From Candidatus Trichofilum aggregatum (GTDB lineage Bacteria > Chloroflexota > Anaerolineae > Promineifilales > Promineifilaceae): 64,000 nucleotides of DNA. The stretch spans positions 1 to 64,000 of the forward strand of contig JADJUV010000015.1 of assembly GCA_016716885.1 (NCBI GenBank), in the 5' to 3' direction. Shown here in pieces: positions 18,486 to 25,932 of this stretch; position 1 is the first letter of the stretch, and every line of letters begins with the position of its first letter. Below the pieces are notes generated by a model. The model saw only the letters and a program-made list of their open reading frames with translations, searched no databases and was not told the origin of the DNA. The position numbers and the translations under genes are program-made.

Positions 18486-18947
18486 CTAAATCTCAACCCC
18501 AGGCAGGCCATCCGCACCCAACAGCAGCGATAGTTCCCCGGCATGGGGCAGGTCATGGTCGAGAAGCCCCCAGATCGTCTGCACGATCAGCACATCCTCT
18601 TCGGGGAGAGCGTCGGTAGATGATCCGCGCATCAAACAACCCATGAGGAACCGCCAGGTCAGTTCCAGCCCCTGCACTATCTCGGCGGCGGTGTGTGGTG
18701 GGTCGTCGGCATCATCCCATCGGAGCAGCGGCGTTAGCTCCGCCACCCCCTCCCCCAGAGTGCGGTGCAAATGTAGAGCACGCCCAAAGACGATATGTTC
18801 AGCAATTTCTCCAGGCGTGCGCAGACCGGGCATGAGCCGTCGTTGCAGTTCTTCCTCGGTGAGGGGCGCGATTGCCCGCTTGAGTGCCTCTTGGTAGTCT
18901 TGCCAACTTTCAAAGGCACGCGCCTCGGCTATTGTTGCTCTTGTCAT
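18486..18947 (-). CDS. DinB-like four-helix-bundle protein
   Basis: 153 residues, no signal peptide. Helical throughout, with the DinB/YfiT-type pattern of spaced histidines: TPGEIAEHIVFGRALHLHRT in helix 2 and LLDHDLPHAGELSLLLG near the C-terminus (H-x3-H). DinB-fold proteins bind a divalent metal and often act as thiol-dependent transferases, though most members are uncharacterised. It stands alone between the second regulator and the DUF5666-like gene. GGGAGTAGAGTAA precedes the ATG. The family call is good, the reaction unknown. Confidence 0.7.
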   Translation of the reverse strand: MTRATIAEARAFESWQDYQEALKRAIAPLTEEELQRRLMPGLRTPGEIAEHIVFGRALHLHRTLGEGVAELTPLLRWDDADDPPHTAAEIVQGLELTWRFLMGCLMRGSSTDALPEEDVLIVQTIWGLLDHDLPHAGELSLLLGADGLPGVEI

Positions 18948-19340
18948 TTACTCTACTCCCAGTAAAAATTCGTGTCAATTCGTGGCGGATCTACTTGCTC
19001 ACTGTACAAAAAGTTAATGCGTAAGTGCCTACATCTTTTCCAAGACTTCGCTTGGAAAAAAGGGTGTAAACACGGATAGGATGAACACGTGCGTCACTTC
19101 GTTACCTTCAACGCGATTCCCTGAATCATACGCTACGTAGCGTACGTCTACAATGAGTGCGCCATTGTATCTTGTCAAGTCCTGAAATATGTTTTTTGAA
19201 CCTATCAGATTATGCCCTTTGGCAGTATAAATACAGTTCGACAACTTCACACGGTCTTCATAGGCTGGGGTTAGGATCAGGAAAGTTCACACAAACTTTC
19301 CGAGGGGCAACCCTCGCACCTCAGTCAAAGGAGACTCATC
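18948..19340. other. AT-richer intergenic region with palindromes
   Basis: No convincing gene. Notable: the stem TTTTCCAAG/CTTGGAAAA near 19036-19059, the 16-base palindrome TACGCTACGTAGCGTA (about 19131-19146), and GGAAAGTT/AACTTTCC (about 19279-19300) just before the next ribosome site. The last could be a leader hairpin of the DUF5666-like gene. Confidence 0.45.
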
Positions 19341-20243
19341 ATGTTGAAGAAAATTGTTATCGTCGTTTTGGTATTGACGGTCATCGGCGCGGCCGCAGCC
19401 GCCACCCTCTACTCCGCTTCCCAACCTGACACAGAAACCACCACAGCGATTGACCCCATCGCTGCGAATGCCAACAGCGCGGCCGCAGCTCCCGCCAACC
19501 CCAACGCCCCCGTCGGCAACGGGCCACGCGCCGCCGGCGTCACCCCCCAGGCACAGGGCACACCCGTCGCTCAGGGAGCCGCGGGCGACCCCTGGCAGGC
19601 CACCGGCAACATCGCCGCCGTAGATGATTTTGGTTTTGATATGACCCTCGATACGGGCGAAACGGTCTACATCGAGCTTGGCCCGCCAACTTATTGGCAG
19701 GTACAAGGCATTACCCTCACGGTCGGGCAGGTTGCCACCGTCATCGGCACGATTAACGAAGGCATGATTCACGCCGCCCAGGTGCAACTGGCCGATGGGC
19801 AAACGCTCCAGGTGCGTAGTGACACAGGGCAACCCTTGTGGAGTGGTGGAGCGGAAAATGGGCAGGGGCAGGGCGCGGCCGCGGGCGCAGCCGACGGTTC
19901 CCACACCCCCGAACCTCGCGTCCAGGTAGACGCCTGGATCACCATCACCGGCACGATTGTCGCCTACCAGGGCAACAGCATGACCATCGCCAGTGAAAAT
20001 GGCGAACTCATCACTTTACAAAGTGGTCAACCCCGCTTCTTCGCCGCCCAGGGTATCACCTTCCAGGTGGGTGATGAGGTCATCGTGGTAGGTTTCTACC
20101 AGGGGGATCAATTCATGGCTGGTGACATCACCCAGGTGTCTACCGGACTGCGCGTACTCCTGCGCGACCCCAACGGGCGGCCCCTCTGGGCGGGTGCGGG
20201 CAACAATGGCAATGGCAACAGCAATGGGGGCCAAAGTCAATAA
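19341..20243 (+). CDS. secreted DUF5666-like beta-barrel protein
   Basis: ATG with AAAGGAG upstream. 300 residues: one N-terminal hydrophobic signal/anchor (MLKKIVIVVLVLTVIGAAAA), an Ala/Pro/Asn-rich linker, then two similar OB-like repeats typical of DUF5666. The first is WQATGNIAAVDDFGFDMTLD...GETVYIELGP; the second ITITGTIVAYQGNSMTIASE...GELITLQSGQP. The tail is Gly/Asn-rich. Family members are extracytoplasmic and often sit beside respiratory or redox genes; function is not established. It lies directly upstream of the bc-complex operon on the same strand, but two strong stem-loops separate them. The gene contains three GCGGCCGC octamers, two of them read as poly-alanine. Confidence 0.75.
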   Translation: MLKKIVIVVLVLTVIGAAAAATLYSASQPDTETTTAIDPIAANANSAAAAPANPNAPVGNGPRAAGVTPQAQGTPVAQGAAGDPWQATGNIAAVDDFGFDMTLDTGETVYIELGPPTYWQVQGITLTVGQVATVIGTINEGMIHAAQVQLADGQTLQVRSDTGQPLWSGGAENGQGQGAAAGAADGSHTPEPRVQVDAWITITGTIVAYQGNSMTIASENGELITLQSGQPRFFAAQGITFQVGDEVIVVGFYQGDQFMAGDITQVSTGLRVLLRDPNGRPLWAGAGNNGNGNSNGGQSQ

Positions 20244-20250
20244 ATCGTGA

Positions 20251-20280
20251 TGCGTGGTGCGTCCCCCAACGCACCACGCA
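20251..20280 (+). terminator. stem-loop after the DUF5666-like gene
   Basis: TGCGTGGTGCGT and ACGCACCACGCA form a perfect 12-bp stem, starting 8 bases after the stop codon. No U tract. Confidence 0.55.
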
Positions 20281-20339
20281 CCACGCCCTAACTTCCCAAC
20301 GTTTTCTCCAAACGATTCATTCCAAAATAAGTTCCACCC

Positions 20340-20373
20340 AGACCTGACAGGTTTTCGGAAACCTGTCAGGTCT
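20340..20373. repeat. perfect 15-bp hairpin upstream of the cytochrome b operon
   Basis: AGACCTGACAGGTTT, tetraloop TCGG, AAACCTGTCAGGTCT. From memory this sequence is a widely dispersed intergenic hairpin in unrelated bacteria. It lies 43 bases before the cytochrome b start. Confidence 0.7.
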
Positions 20374-20415
20374 AAATCAAGCAGTTATTTTTAGATACCC
20401 ATTCAGGATGCCCCC

Positions 20416-21795
20416 ATGACCCAAGAAAACATCCCCCAGGCTGACTCCGGTTCGATTGTGCGACGCATTCGGGACTCTATTCAACGGGACCCGTTACCAC
20501 CAGCGGATGATCGCGGCCGCATGCGCGTCGTGATGAACAGTCTCGTTCTGCACCTGCACCCGTCCAAAGTATCCAAACCCGCCCTTAAATTCAGCTACAC
20601 CTTCGGTTTGGGCGGCTTACTTCTCTTACTCTTCACCATTCTGGCCATCACCGGCGTTTTACTCATCTTCGCCTACACCCCTTCCCCGGATGCCGCCTAC
20701 GACAGCATGATCGCCCTGCAAACGGAAATCTACTTCGGCAACCTCATCCGCAACCTGCACCACTGGTCAGGCAACCTCATGGTCGTGGTCGGTATTTTGC
20801 ACCTGCTACGGGTCTTTTTCACCGGCGGGTACGCGCCGCCCCGTGAGTTCAACTGGGTGATGGGGCTGGCTCTGCTCCTGCTCATCGTCGCCGCCAACTT
20901 CACCGGCTACCTGCTCCCCTGGGATCAACTGGCTTATTGGGCGGTCACGGTCGGCACAAGCCTGCTCGATTACCTGCCCTGGATTGGCGAACCACTGACC
21001 CGCCTCTTGTTGGGCGGCTCGGAAGTGGGCGCGGCCACCCTCATCAACTTCTACGGCCTGCACATTGCCCTTATTCCGCTGGCAATTGCCGGGCTAGTCT
21101 CCTTCCACATCTGGCGGGTACGCAAAGACACCATCACCGTGCCCAAAGCGGTGGGGGAGAAGGCCAGCGTAGAAAAAGTGACCACCATTCCCCACCTGGT
21201 CAGCATCGAACTGGTGTTTGCGCTGGTGTGGATTGCCCTGCTGTTGGTCTGGTCGGCCTTTGTCAATGCGCCGCTGGAAGAGGCGGCCAACCCGGCCCAC
21301 AGCCCCAACCCGGCCAAAGCGGCCTGGTATTTCATGGGGTTTCAGGAACTGCTTTTGCATTTCCACCCGCTCTTTGGGGCGATTATCGTGCCGGGGCTGG
21401 CGTTGGGGGCGTTGTTTATTCTGCCCTACCTGAACCGGGACATGGCCTCGGAAGGGGTGTGGTTTCGGTCGGTACGCGGCCGCGTTCTCACCTTCATCAG
21501 CTTTATCTTAGGCGTGGCGGGGACGGTCGGCTTTGTTCTACTCGACGAAGCCTGGCTCGATTTACCGGGCTGGCTCCCCTTCCTGCCCAGCGCCATCAGC
21601 AACGGCTGGGTTCCCCTGGCGGCCCTGCTCCTGCTCATCATGGCCTACTACGAAGGGGTCAAACTGCTCAAAAGCACCGTCTGCGAAGCCCGTCAGGCTG
21701 TTTTCACCCTGCTCTTCGCCAGCTTCGTCACCTTAACCCTGGTGGGGATTTTCTTCCGGGGCGAGGGGATGGTGTTGGTGTGGCCGTGGGGATAG
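20416..21795 (+). CDS. cytochrome b of a quinol:cytochrome c oxidoreductase
   Basis: 459 residues with eight or more membrane helices. The two haem pairs are visible: H115/H116 and H129 in LHHWSGNLMVVVGILHLLRV, and H216 with H231 in GLHIALIP...LVSFHIWRV. The 15-residue spacing of the second pair is the b6f-like arrangement. The C-terminal half is fused (split-type elements joined), but the Qo motif usually PEWY reads NPAKAAWYF. The protein oxidises quinol and passes electrons to the Rieske protein encoded 69 bases downstream. The N-terminal ~50 residues are soluble and charged. Operon order: cytochrome b, Rieske, tri-haem cytochrome c. Confidence 0.9.
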   Translation: MTQENIPQADSGSIVRRIRDSIQRDPLPPADDRGRMRVVMNSLVLHLHPSKVSKPALKFSYTFGLGGLLLLLFTILAITGVLLIFAYTPSPDAAYDSMIALQTEIYFGNLIRNLHHWSGNLMVVVGILHLLRVFFTGGYAPPREFNWVMGLALLLLIVAANFTGYLLPWDQLAYWAVTVGTSLLDYLPWIGEPLTRLLLGGSEVGAATLINFYGLHIALIPLAIAGLVSFHIWRVRKDTITVPKAVGEKASVEKVTTIPHLVSIELVFALVWIALLLVWSAFVNAPLEEAANPAHSPNPAKAAWYFMGFQELLLHFHPLFGAIIVPGLALGALFILPYLNRDMASEGVWFRSVRGRVLTFISFILGVAGTVGFVLLDEAWLDLPGWLPFLPSAISNGWVPLAALLLLIMAYYEGVKLLKSTVCEARQAVFTLLFASFVTLTLVGIFFRGEGMVLVWPWG

Positions 21796-21798
21796 GGA

Positions 21799-21860
21799 AC
21801 TGGTGGGAACTCTAAGAACTCGTAGGAACTCGAAACTTGAAACCTGAAACCTGGAACCAA
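21799..21860 (+). repeat. family-2-like repeat words between cytochrome b and Rieske genes
   Basis: GGAACT, AACTCGTAGGAACTCGAAAC and TTGAAACCTGAAACC words, the same as in the cores of family 2, but without its recognisable ends. It fills the whole intercistronic space. Confidence 0.65.
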
Positions 21861-21864
21861 CAAC

Positions 21865-22356
21865 ATGGCAACCGAAACCATTTCACGTCGTGATTTTTTA
21901 CATTTACTCTGGGGGGCAGCCGGAGCCGTCGCGCTGACCGAGATGTCCCTGGTGGGATTACGTTTTCTGGCCCCACGCCCGGTGGTGGGCGAGTTCGGCG
22001 GTGTGTTTAACGTGGGGGTGGTGGACGATTTTCCGCTGGGGAGTGTCACCCCCGTCGAGGCCGGGCGGTTTTATGTGGTGCGCCTGCCCGATGGGGGTCT
22101 GTTGGCCGTCTACCGCCGCTGTACCCATTTGGGCTGTGCCGTCCCGTATGATCCATCCGTCGGGCAGTTTGTCTGCCCCTGTCATGGCTCCGCCTTCACG
22201 ATGGATGGGGCGGTGTTGAATGCGCCTGCGCCGCGGCCGCTAGACCTATTCGCCCTCACCCTCAACGAGGTCGGGGAAATCCTGGTAGACACCCAAACCT
22301 CCATCCAGCGCGACCAGATCAGCCCGGAGCATGTGGTTTATCCGGTCGTTGGTTAA
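21865..22356 (+). CDS. Rieske 2Fe-2S protein
   Basis: 163 residues. N-terminal twin-arginine signal (SRRDFLHLLWGAAGAVAL) that probably stays as a membrane anchor. The cluster site is complete: C86-T-H88-L-G-C91 and C104-P-C106-H107, with C91/C106 forming the usual disulfide. It accepts an electron from quinol at cytochrome b and hands it to the cytochrome c encoded next. Export by Tat implies folding and cluster insertion in the cytoplasm. Intact, and of normal length for the family. Confidence 0.95.
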   Translation: MATETISRRDFLHLLWGAAGAVALTEMSLVGLRFLAPRPVVGEFGGVFNVGVVDDFPLGSVTPVEAGRFYVVRLPDGGLLAVYRRCTHLGCAVPYDPSVGQFVCPCHGSAFTMDGAVLNAPAPRPLDLFALTLNEVGEILVDTQTSIQRDQISPEHVVYPVVG

Positions 22357-22379
22357 TCAAATGGCCGGATGTTGCATAT

Positions 22380-22500
22380 CGGTTGAGAGGAAGAAAATAA
22401 TTAATCGGTGAATTTGTGAATTGGTGAATGATGAACGAGAGGAGCATCTACCGCTTCATTAACAGTTCAACAATTCAACAGTTCAATGATTAATTATTCA
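22380..22500 (+). repeat. low-complexity intercistronic repeat
   Basis: AATTGGTGAATGATGAACG... and AACAGTTCAACAATTCAACA words between the Rieske and cytochrome c genes, resembling the short-word cores of family 2 but without its ends. Confidence 0.5.
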
Positions 22501-22556
22501 ACTCATTTGAAACACACCCACTGGTATATTGGTTATTAACTCTAAGGAATTTTACC

Positions 22557-23623
22557 ATGACCCCACCCCTGAAATGGACCGGGTTCTTCGCTACCCTGGT
22601 CATCATCATCATCCTACCCCTGTATACCTGGCGCGAACCGGGCCAGCAGACCACCCTGCTCCGCGACCTGCAAACGGACGCTGTGGTTAAGGCCACCGAT
22701 TTGTACGCTGAAAATTGTGTTGTCTGTCATGGGGCCGCCGGTGAAGGCATCGGCACGACCCCGCCGCTGAACACGGACGCCATCCGGGAAATGGCGGAGA
22801 ATGATTTGTTTAAGACGATAGCTCGCGGCCGCGCCAACACCCTCATGGCTGCCTGGGCCAGCGACGAAGGGGGCCTCTTCACCAACGCCCAAATCGCCGA
22901 CCTCATCACCTTCATCCAGGCCGTCAACTGGGAATACGTCACCGTCCGGGTGGATGAATTGGGCCTCACCCCACCTCAGGTCATCGAAATGGAGATCACC
23001 GAGGCGATGTTGACCGCCCTGGAAACCATGCCCGACAGCCCCATCCTCGGTGACGGTCTGACCGTCTACGCCGAAAATTGCGCCGCCTGTCATGGGGCCA
23101 ACGCCGCCGGAACCGTCATCGCCCCGGCTCTGGATTCGGCGGATCTGCGGGCCAGACCCCAAGAAGAGGTGATCGCCCTGGTCAACGAAGGGGTTCCCGG
23201 CACGCTCATGGCCGCCTGGCAAACCATCCTTAGCCCGGAGCAAATCACATCGGTGGTAGAACTGCTGTATCAATGGCCCAATTTGATGCAGGCGGGGGTA
23301 GAATTTCCTGAGGTAGAGGTCGTGTTCGCCGCCACGCCGGAAATGATCAGCGCGGGCAGTCGGTTGTTCAACATTGCCTGCAAAACCTGTCACGGCGTGG
23401 ACGCCTACGGCACGGTCATGGCCCCCGCGCTGAACAACGTCCTCTTCCTTTCCCAAACACCGGATGCCGCTATTTACCAGATTATCGCGGGGGGGTGTCC
23501 GGCACGATGATGCCCGCCTGGGGCAGTCGCCTGAGTGATCAGGAGTTGCAATCATTGGTGGCCTACTTGCGGAATATGGAGCCGGATGCGCCGGTGGTGA
23601 TGCCGCCCATTTTGGCCCCGTAA
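22557..23623 (+). CDS. tri-haem membrane-anchored cytochrome c, frameshifted near the end
   Basis: N-terminal anchor helix (FFATLVIIIILPLYTW), then three class-I cytochrome c domains with CVVCHG (C54-C57-H58), CAACHG and CKTCHG. The open frame ends early at 23508 (IIAGGCPAR). One extra G in the G7 run at 23489-23495 restores IIAGGVSGTMMPAWGSRLSD and SLVAYLRNMEP, ending at TAA 23621, which supplies the Met ligand of the third haem (TMMPAW). The shift is therefore almost certainly a homopolymer error. The protein takes electrons from the Rieske centre and passes them towards an oxidase not in this window. Last gene of the operon. Confidence 0.85.
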
Positions 23624-23874
23624 GGTCAAACGTTTCCCGACAAATTTGCGCGTCCCTGCAACCATCTGGTGTTGGGGCTGATAAAAGTTGGGGGTCTTGG
23701 GGGGAAATTTCACGAGGGGATCGTACTGGAGGGGCTGACCTTGCGCCTGCCCCTAGTGAGGAATAGGTGGCAAGTGGCAAGTGGCAAGTTGCAGGTGGCA
23801 GGTTCCAAGTACAGCTTTACACAAGTCCTTAGCCGGTTTAGTCGGAAGACCCCCCCTAAGGGGGGAACTTAACG

Positions 23875-23912
23875 GCGCGGTTTTTCGGGGCGAAGGCCCC
23901 GAAAAACCGCGC
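23875..23912 (+). terminator. 17-bp perfect stem-loop after the bc-complex operon
   Basis: GCGCGGTTTTTCGGGGC, loop GAAG, GCCCCGAAAAACCGCGC. It lies about 250 bases after the cytochrome c stop. Strong structure but no U tract. Confidence 0.5.
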
Positions 23913-24004
23913 CCAGAAAAGTTCCCCGCCCCTGGGGGCGGGGTTAGGGGTGGGGGTTTCCGGCGACAAACAAATGGTGAGACTTGTCATAAAAACATAC
24001 GTCG

Positions 24005-24131
24005 CACTTTCGTAAAGCTGTACTAGAGTTCCTACAGTTCCCTGAGTTCCTAGAGTTCCCCTGAGTTCCTACCGTTCCCCTGAGTCCCCCTAATTTTCAT
24101 CCATCTTAGTGCGCCCGCTCATGGGAACTCC
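24005..24131 (-). repeat. dispersed repeat family 2, copy c
   Basis: Read on the minus strand: GGAGTTCCCATGAGCGGGC, GGCGCACTAAGATGGATGAA, then a core of GGAACTCAGG/GGAACTCTAGG words. The far end (TTTACGAAAGTGCGACG) is degenerate, and no gene follows it. Confidence 0.75.
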
Positions 24132-24184
24132 TAACGAAATATCACTTGATGATCGGGCTGGGTATCGCTTCGCTTCTAACCTGG

Positions 24185-25603
24185 TTACACGGTGTCACAA
24201 GGCACGCTAAACCAGAAGGTGGAGCCATGACCATCGCTTGATTCAACGCCCAAATCTCCCCCATGGGCATGAATGACGCGCCGAACAATCGCCAATCCCA
24301 GTCCCGTACTTTTCTCTCCCCCCGTTGCTTTGGCCGAAAGTCGGGTAAAGTCTTGAAACAACTGGTGTTTATCCGTTTCGCTGATACCCGGTCCTTCATC
24401 TTGAACCTCTACTCGCCAGCCTTTTTCTTCACACAACCCCCGAATCGTTACCGTACTTCCGGCAGGGGAATATTTCACGGCATTGCTAATGAAGTTATCA
24501 ACGGCTTGATGTAAACGAGTCACATCAATATGGGCATTGCCTTCCGGTACTTCTTCTAAAACCAGAGCGGTACCTTTTTTGGCCGCAATAGGTGATTGCC
24601 GGGCTACGACATCGGTCAAAAAATCACGCATAACCACCAGCTCCGGATTCAAGTGAAGCTTACCCGATTCAATATGGGACACATCCAACAAATCATTCAA
24701 CAGATTAGCCATATAATGGGCCTGGCCTTGAACCATGTGCAACATTTGCTGGCGTTCGGGTTGTGACAATTCATCTTCAGAGGTCATTAACATTTCCATG
24801 GCCATCACAATCGTGCTTAGTGGGTTCCGCAAATCATGGGCGGCCATGCCCAGAAAAGAATTCTTCAATTGATTGAGCGTCTGCAATTCTTCATTTTGCT
24901 GGTGAATTTCTGCCTGTTGGTCCACAATTTTGGAGACCAATCGCCCTTTCTCCAAAGTAATCGCCAATTGTGAAGAAATCTGTTGGAACAGTTTAATATG
25001 TGCATGGGCATATGTATTGGGCACTCTACTCGAAAAAAACATGAAACCAATAGGCACACCGTTAGCGATGAGCGGACAGGTGAGGGATGAACGGATGCCT
25101 TCGCTAAGAATTAATTGAGTTGATTGTGAAGAAGGTTTCTGACGAGCATACTTTTCCAGGTCGTTGATAATGCGGGGTTTGCGCGTCTGCATAATTTTTT
25201 CCAGACTACTGCCACGCAACGAGGCACTGAAACCCTTAGTAAGAATCATGGACGCCTGATCACTCTTGGCCCAACGCGCCCGGACTGTTTGTCCATCGTC
25301 GTCAATTACGGAGAAACCAATTCGGTTATAAGGGATCAAATCCCTAAAATCGGCATACACTTTTTCCAAAATTTCATCTAATAACAAACCCGCATTAATG
25401 TGGGAGGTAATCCGGCTGATTTTCTCTGTCTCACTTTGGCGCGTTTCAATAATTTGTGCCAGTCGAGTCAGGGCTTGACCTAACTGTCCCACTTCATCGG
25501 CTGGTGTGAGGGGGAGTAAATCAATATGCTGGCCCGCACTGATTTGGCGGATAGCATTGACGTACTGGGGGATGCGATTATCCACGGGAATTGTATGATA
25601 CAT
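24185..25603 (-). CDS. soluble HAMP-GAF sensor histidine kinase
   Basis: Start placed at 25603 (MYHTIPVDNR) because GAGGA lies 6 bases upstream; upstream codons of the open frame look non-coding. 472 residues. A HAMP-like helical unit comes first (YVNAIRQISAG...DEVGQLGQAL), then a GAF domain (~80-225), a coiled coil, HisKA with phospho-accepting His in FLGMAAHDLRNPLSTI, and HATPase_c with N box NFISNAVKYSP, G1 DEGPGIS and G2 GLGLAIVRR. No membrane helix is visible, so a HAMP without a membrane segment is odd; it may relay between soluble domains or the gene may have lost its N-terminus. Orphan: no response regulator adjacent. Confidence 0.85.
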   Translation of the reverse strand: MYHTIPVDNRIPQYVNAIRQISAGQHIDLLPLTPADEVGQLGQALTRLAQIIETRQSETEKISRITSHINAGLLLDEILEKVYADFRDLIPYNRIGFSVIDDDGQTVRARWAKSDQASMILTKGFSASLRGSSLEKIMQTRKPRIINDLEKYARQKPSSQSTQLILSEGIRSSLTCPLIANGVPIGFMFFSSRVPNTYAHAHIKLFQQISSQLAITLEKGRLVSKIVDQQAEIHQQNEELQTLNQLKNSFLGMAAHDLRNPLSTIVMAMEMLMTSEDELSQPERQQMLHMVQGQAHYMANLLNDLLDVSHIESGKLHLNPELVVMRDFLTDVVARQSPIAAKKGTALVLEEVPEGNAHIDVTRLHQAVDNFISNAVKYSPAGSTVTIRGLCEEKGWRVEVQDEGPGISETDKHQLFQDFTRLSAKATGGEKSTGLGLAIVRRVIHAHGGDLGVESSDGHGSTFWFSVPCDTV

Positions 25604-25932
25604 GGTTTTCCTCAGGTGTGTTCCTTTAGGCTTTTTGAGCCAAGGCCGATGATCCGTGACTGATATGAGTAGTTTACCATGATTGCAAAAAGGCGAAATG
25701 CGAAAAAAGTAACAGATGAATCGTATTGTATTCCGAATGTACACCCTGCAATAATTGCGATATTGTTGTTATTTGGCGTCGCTGAATCTGAAGATGGGGA
25801 ATGGGGAACGCGGCCGCGAAAGCTGAAGGTCACCAGTCAACGAAAAAAGGGGGATTCGCGGCCGCGAATCCCATAACAAAACCCGCCAGCCTTTGGTTCT
25901 GGCTCATCCGGGTCAGGCACTTCCCACGGCCC
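25604..25932. other. gap upstream of the kinase, with two GCGGCCGC octamers
   Basis: AT-rich 25640-25790 probably contains the kinase promoter on the minus strand; I cannot fix the -10. One octamer near 25810, another inside the terminator at 25851-25872. No gene seen. Confidence 0.45.
25851..25872 (-). terminator. perfect palindromic terminator of the GH2 operon, octamer at its centre
   Basis: GGGATTCGCGG/CCGCGAATCCC is a 22-base perfect palindrome. On the minus strand CCTTTTTT follows. It lies about 60 bases beyond the GH2 stop at 25933. Confidence 0.75.

Larger units (their letters stand above)
23624..24184. other. intergenic region of repeats between convergent units
   Basis: It holds GGCAAGTGGCAAGTTGC-type tandem words (about 23768-23810), CCCCCCTAAGGGGGG, the strong hairpin at 23875-23912, a CCCCGCCCCTGGGGGCGGGG stem (about 23926-23945) and family-2 copy c. 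The GGCGGGGTTAGGGGTGGGGG stretch recurs in reverse at about 38430-38480. No gene is supported. Confidence 0.6.

Noticed and set aside
19029..19250. 73-codon reading frame on the minus strand
   Set aside because: No ribosome site, no recognisable family, and it covers palindromes and the upstream region of the DUF5666-like gene.
21218..21433. Extra frames inside the cytochrome b gene
   Set aside because: Shadow frames of a high-GC gene; the cytochrome b frame has all haem ligands and helices.
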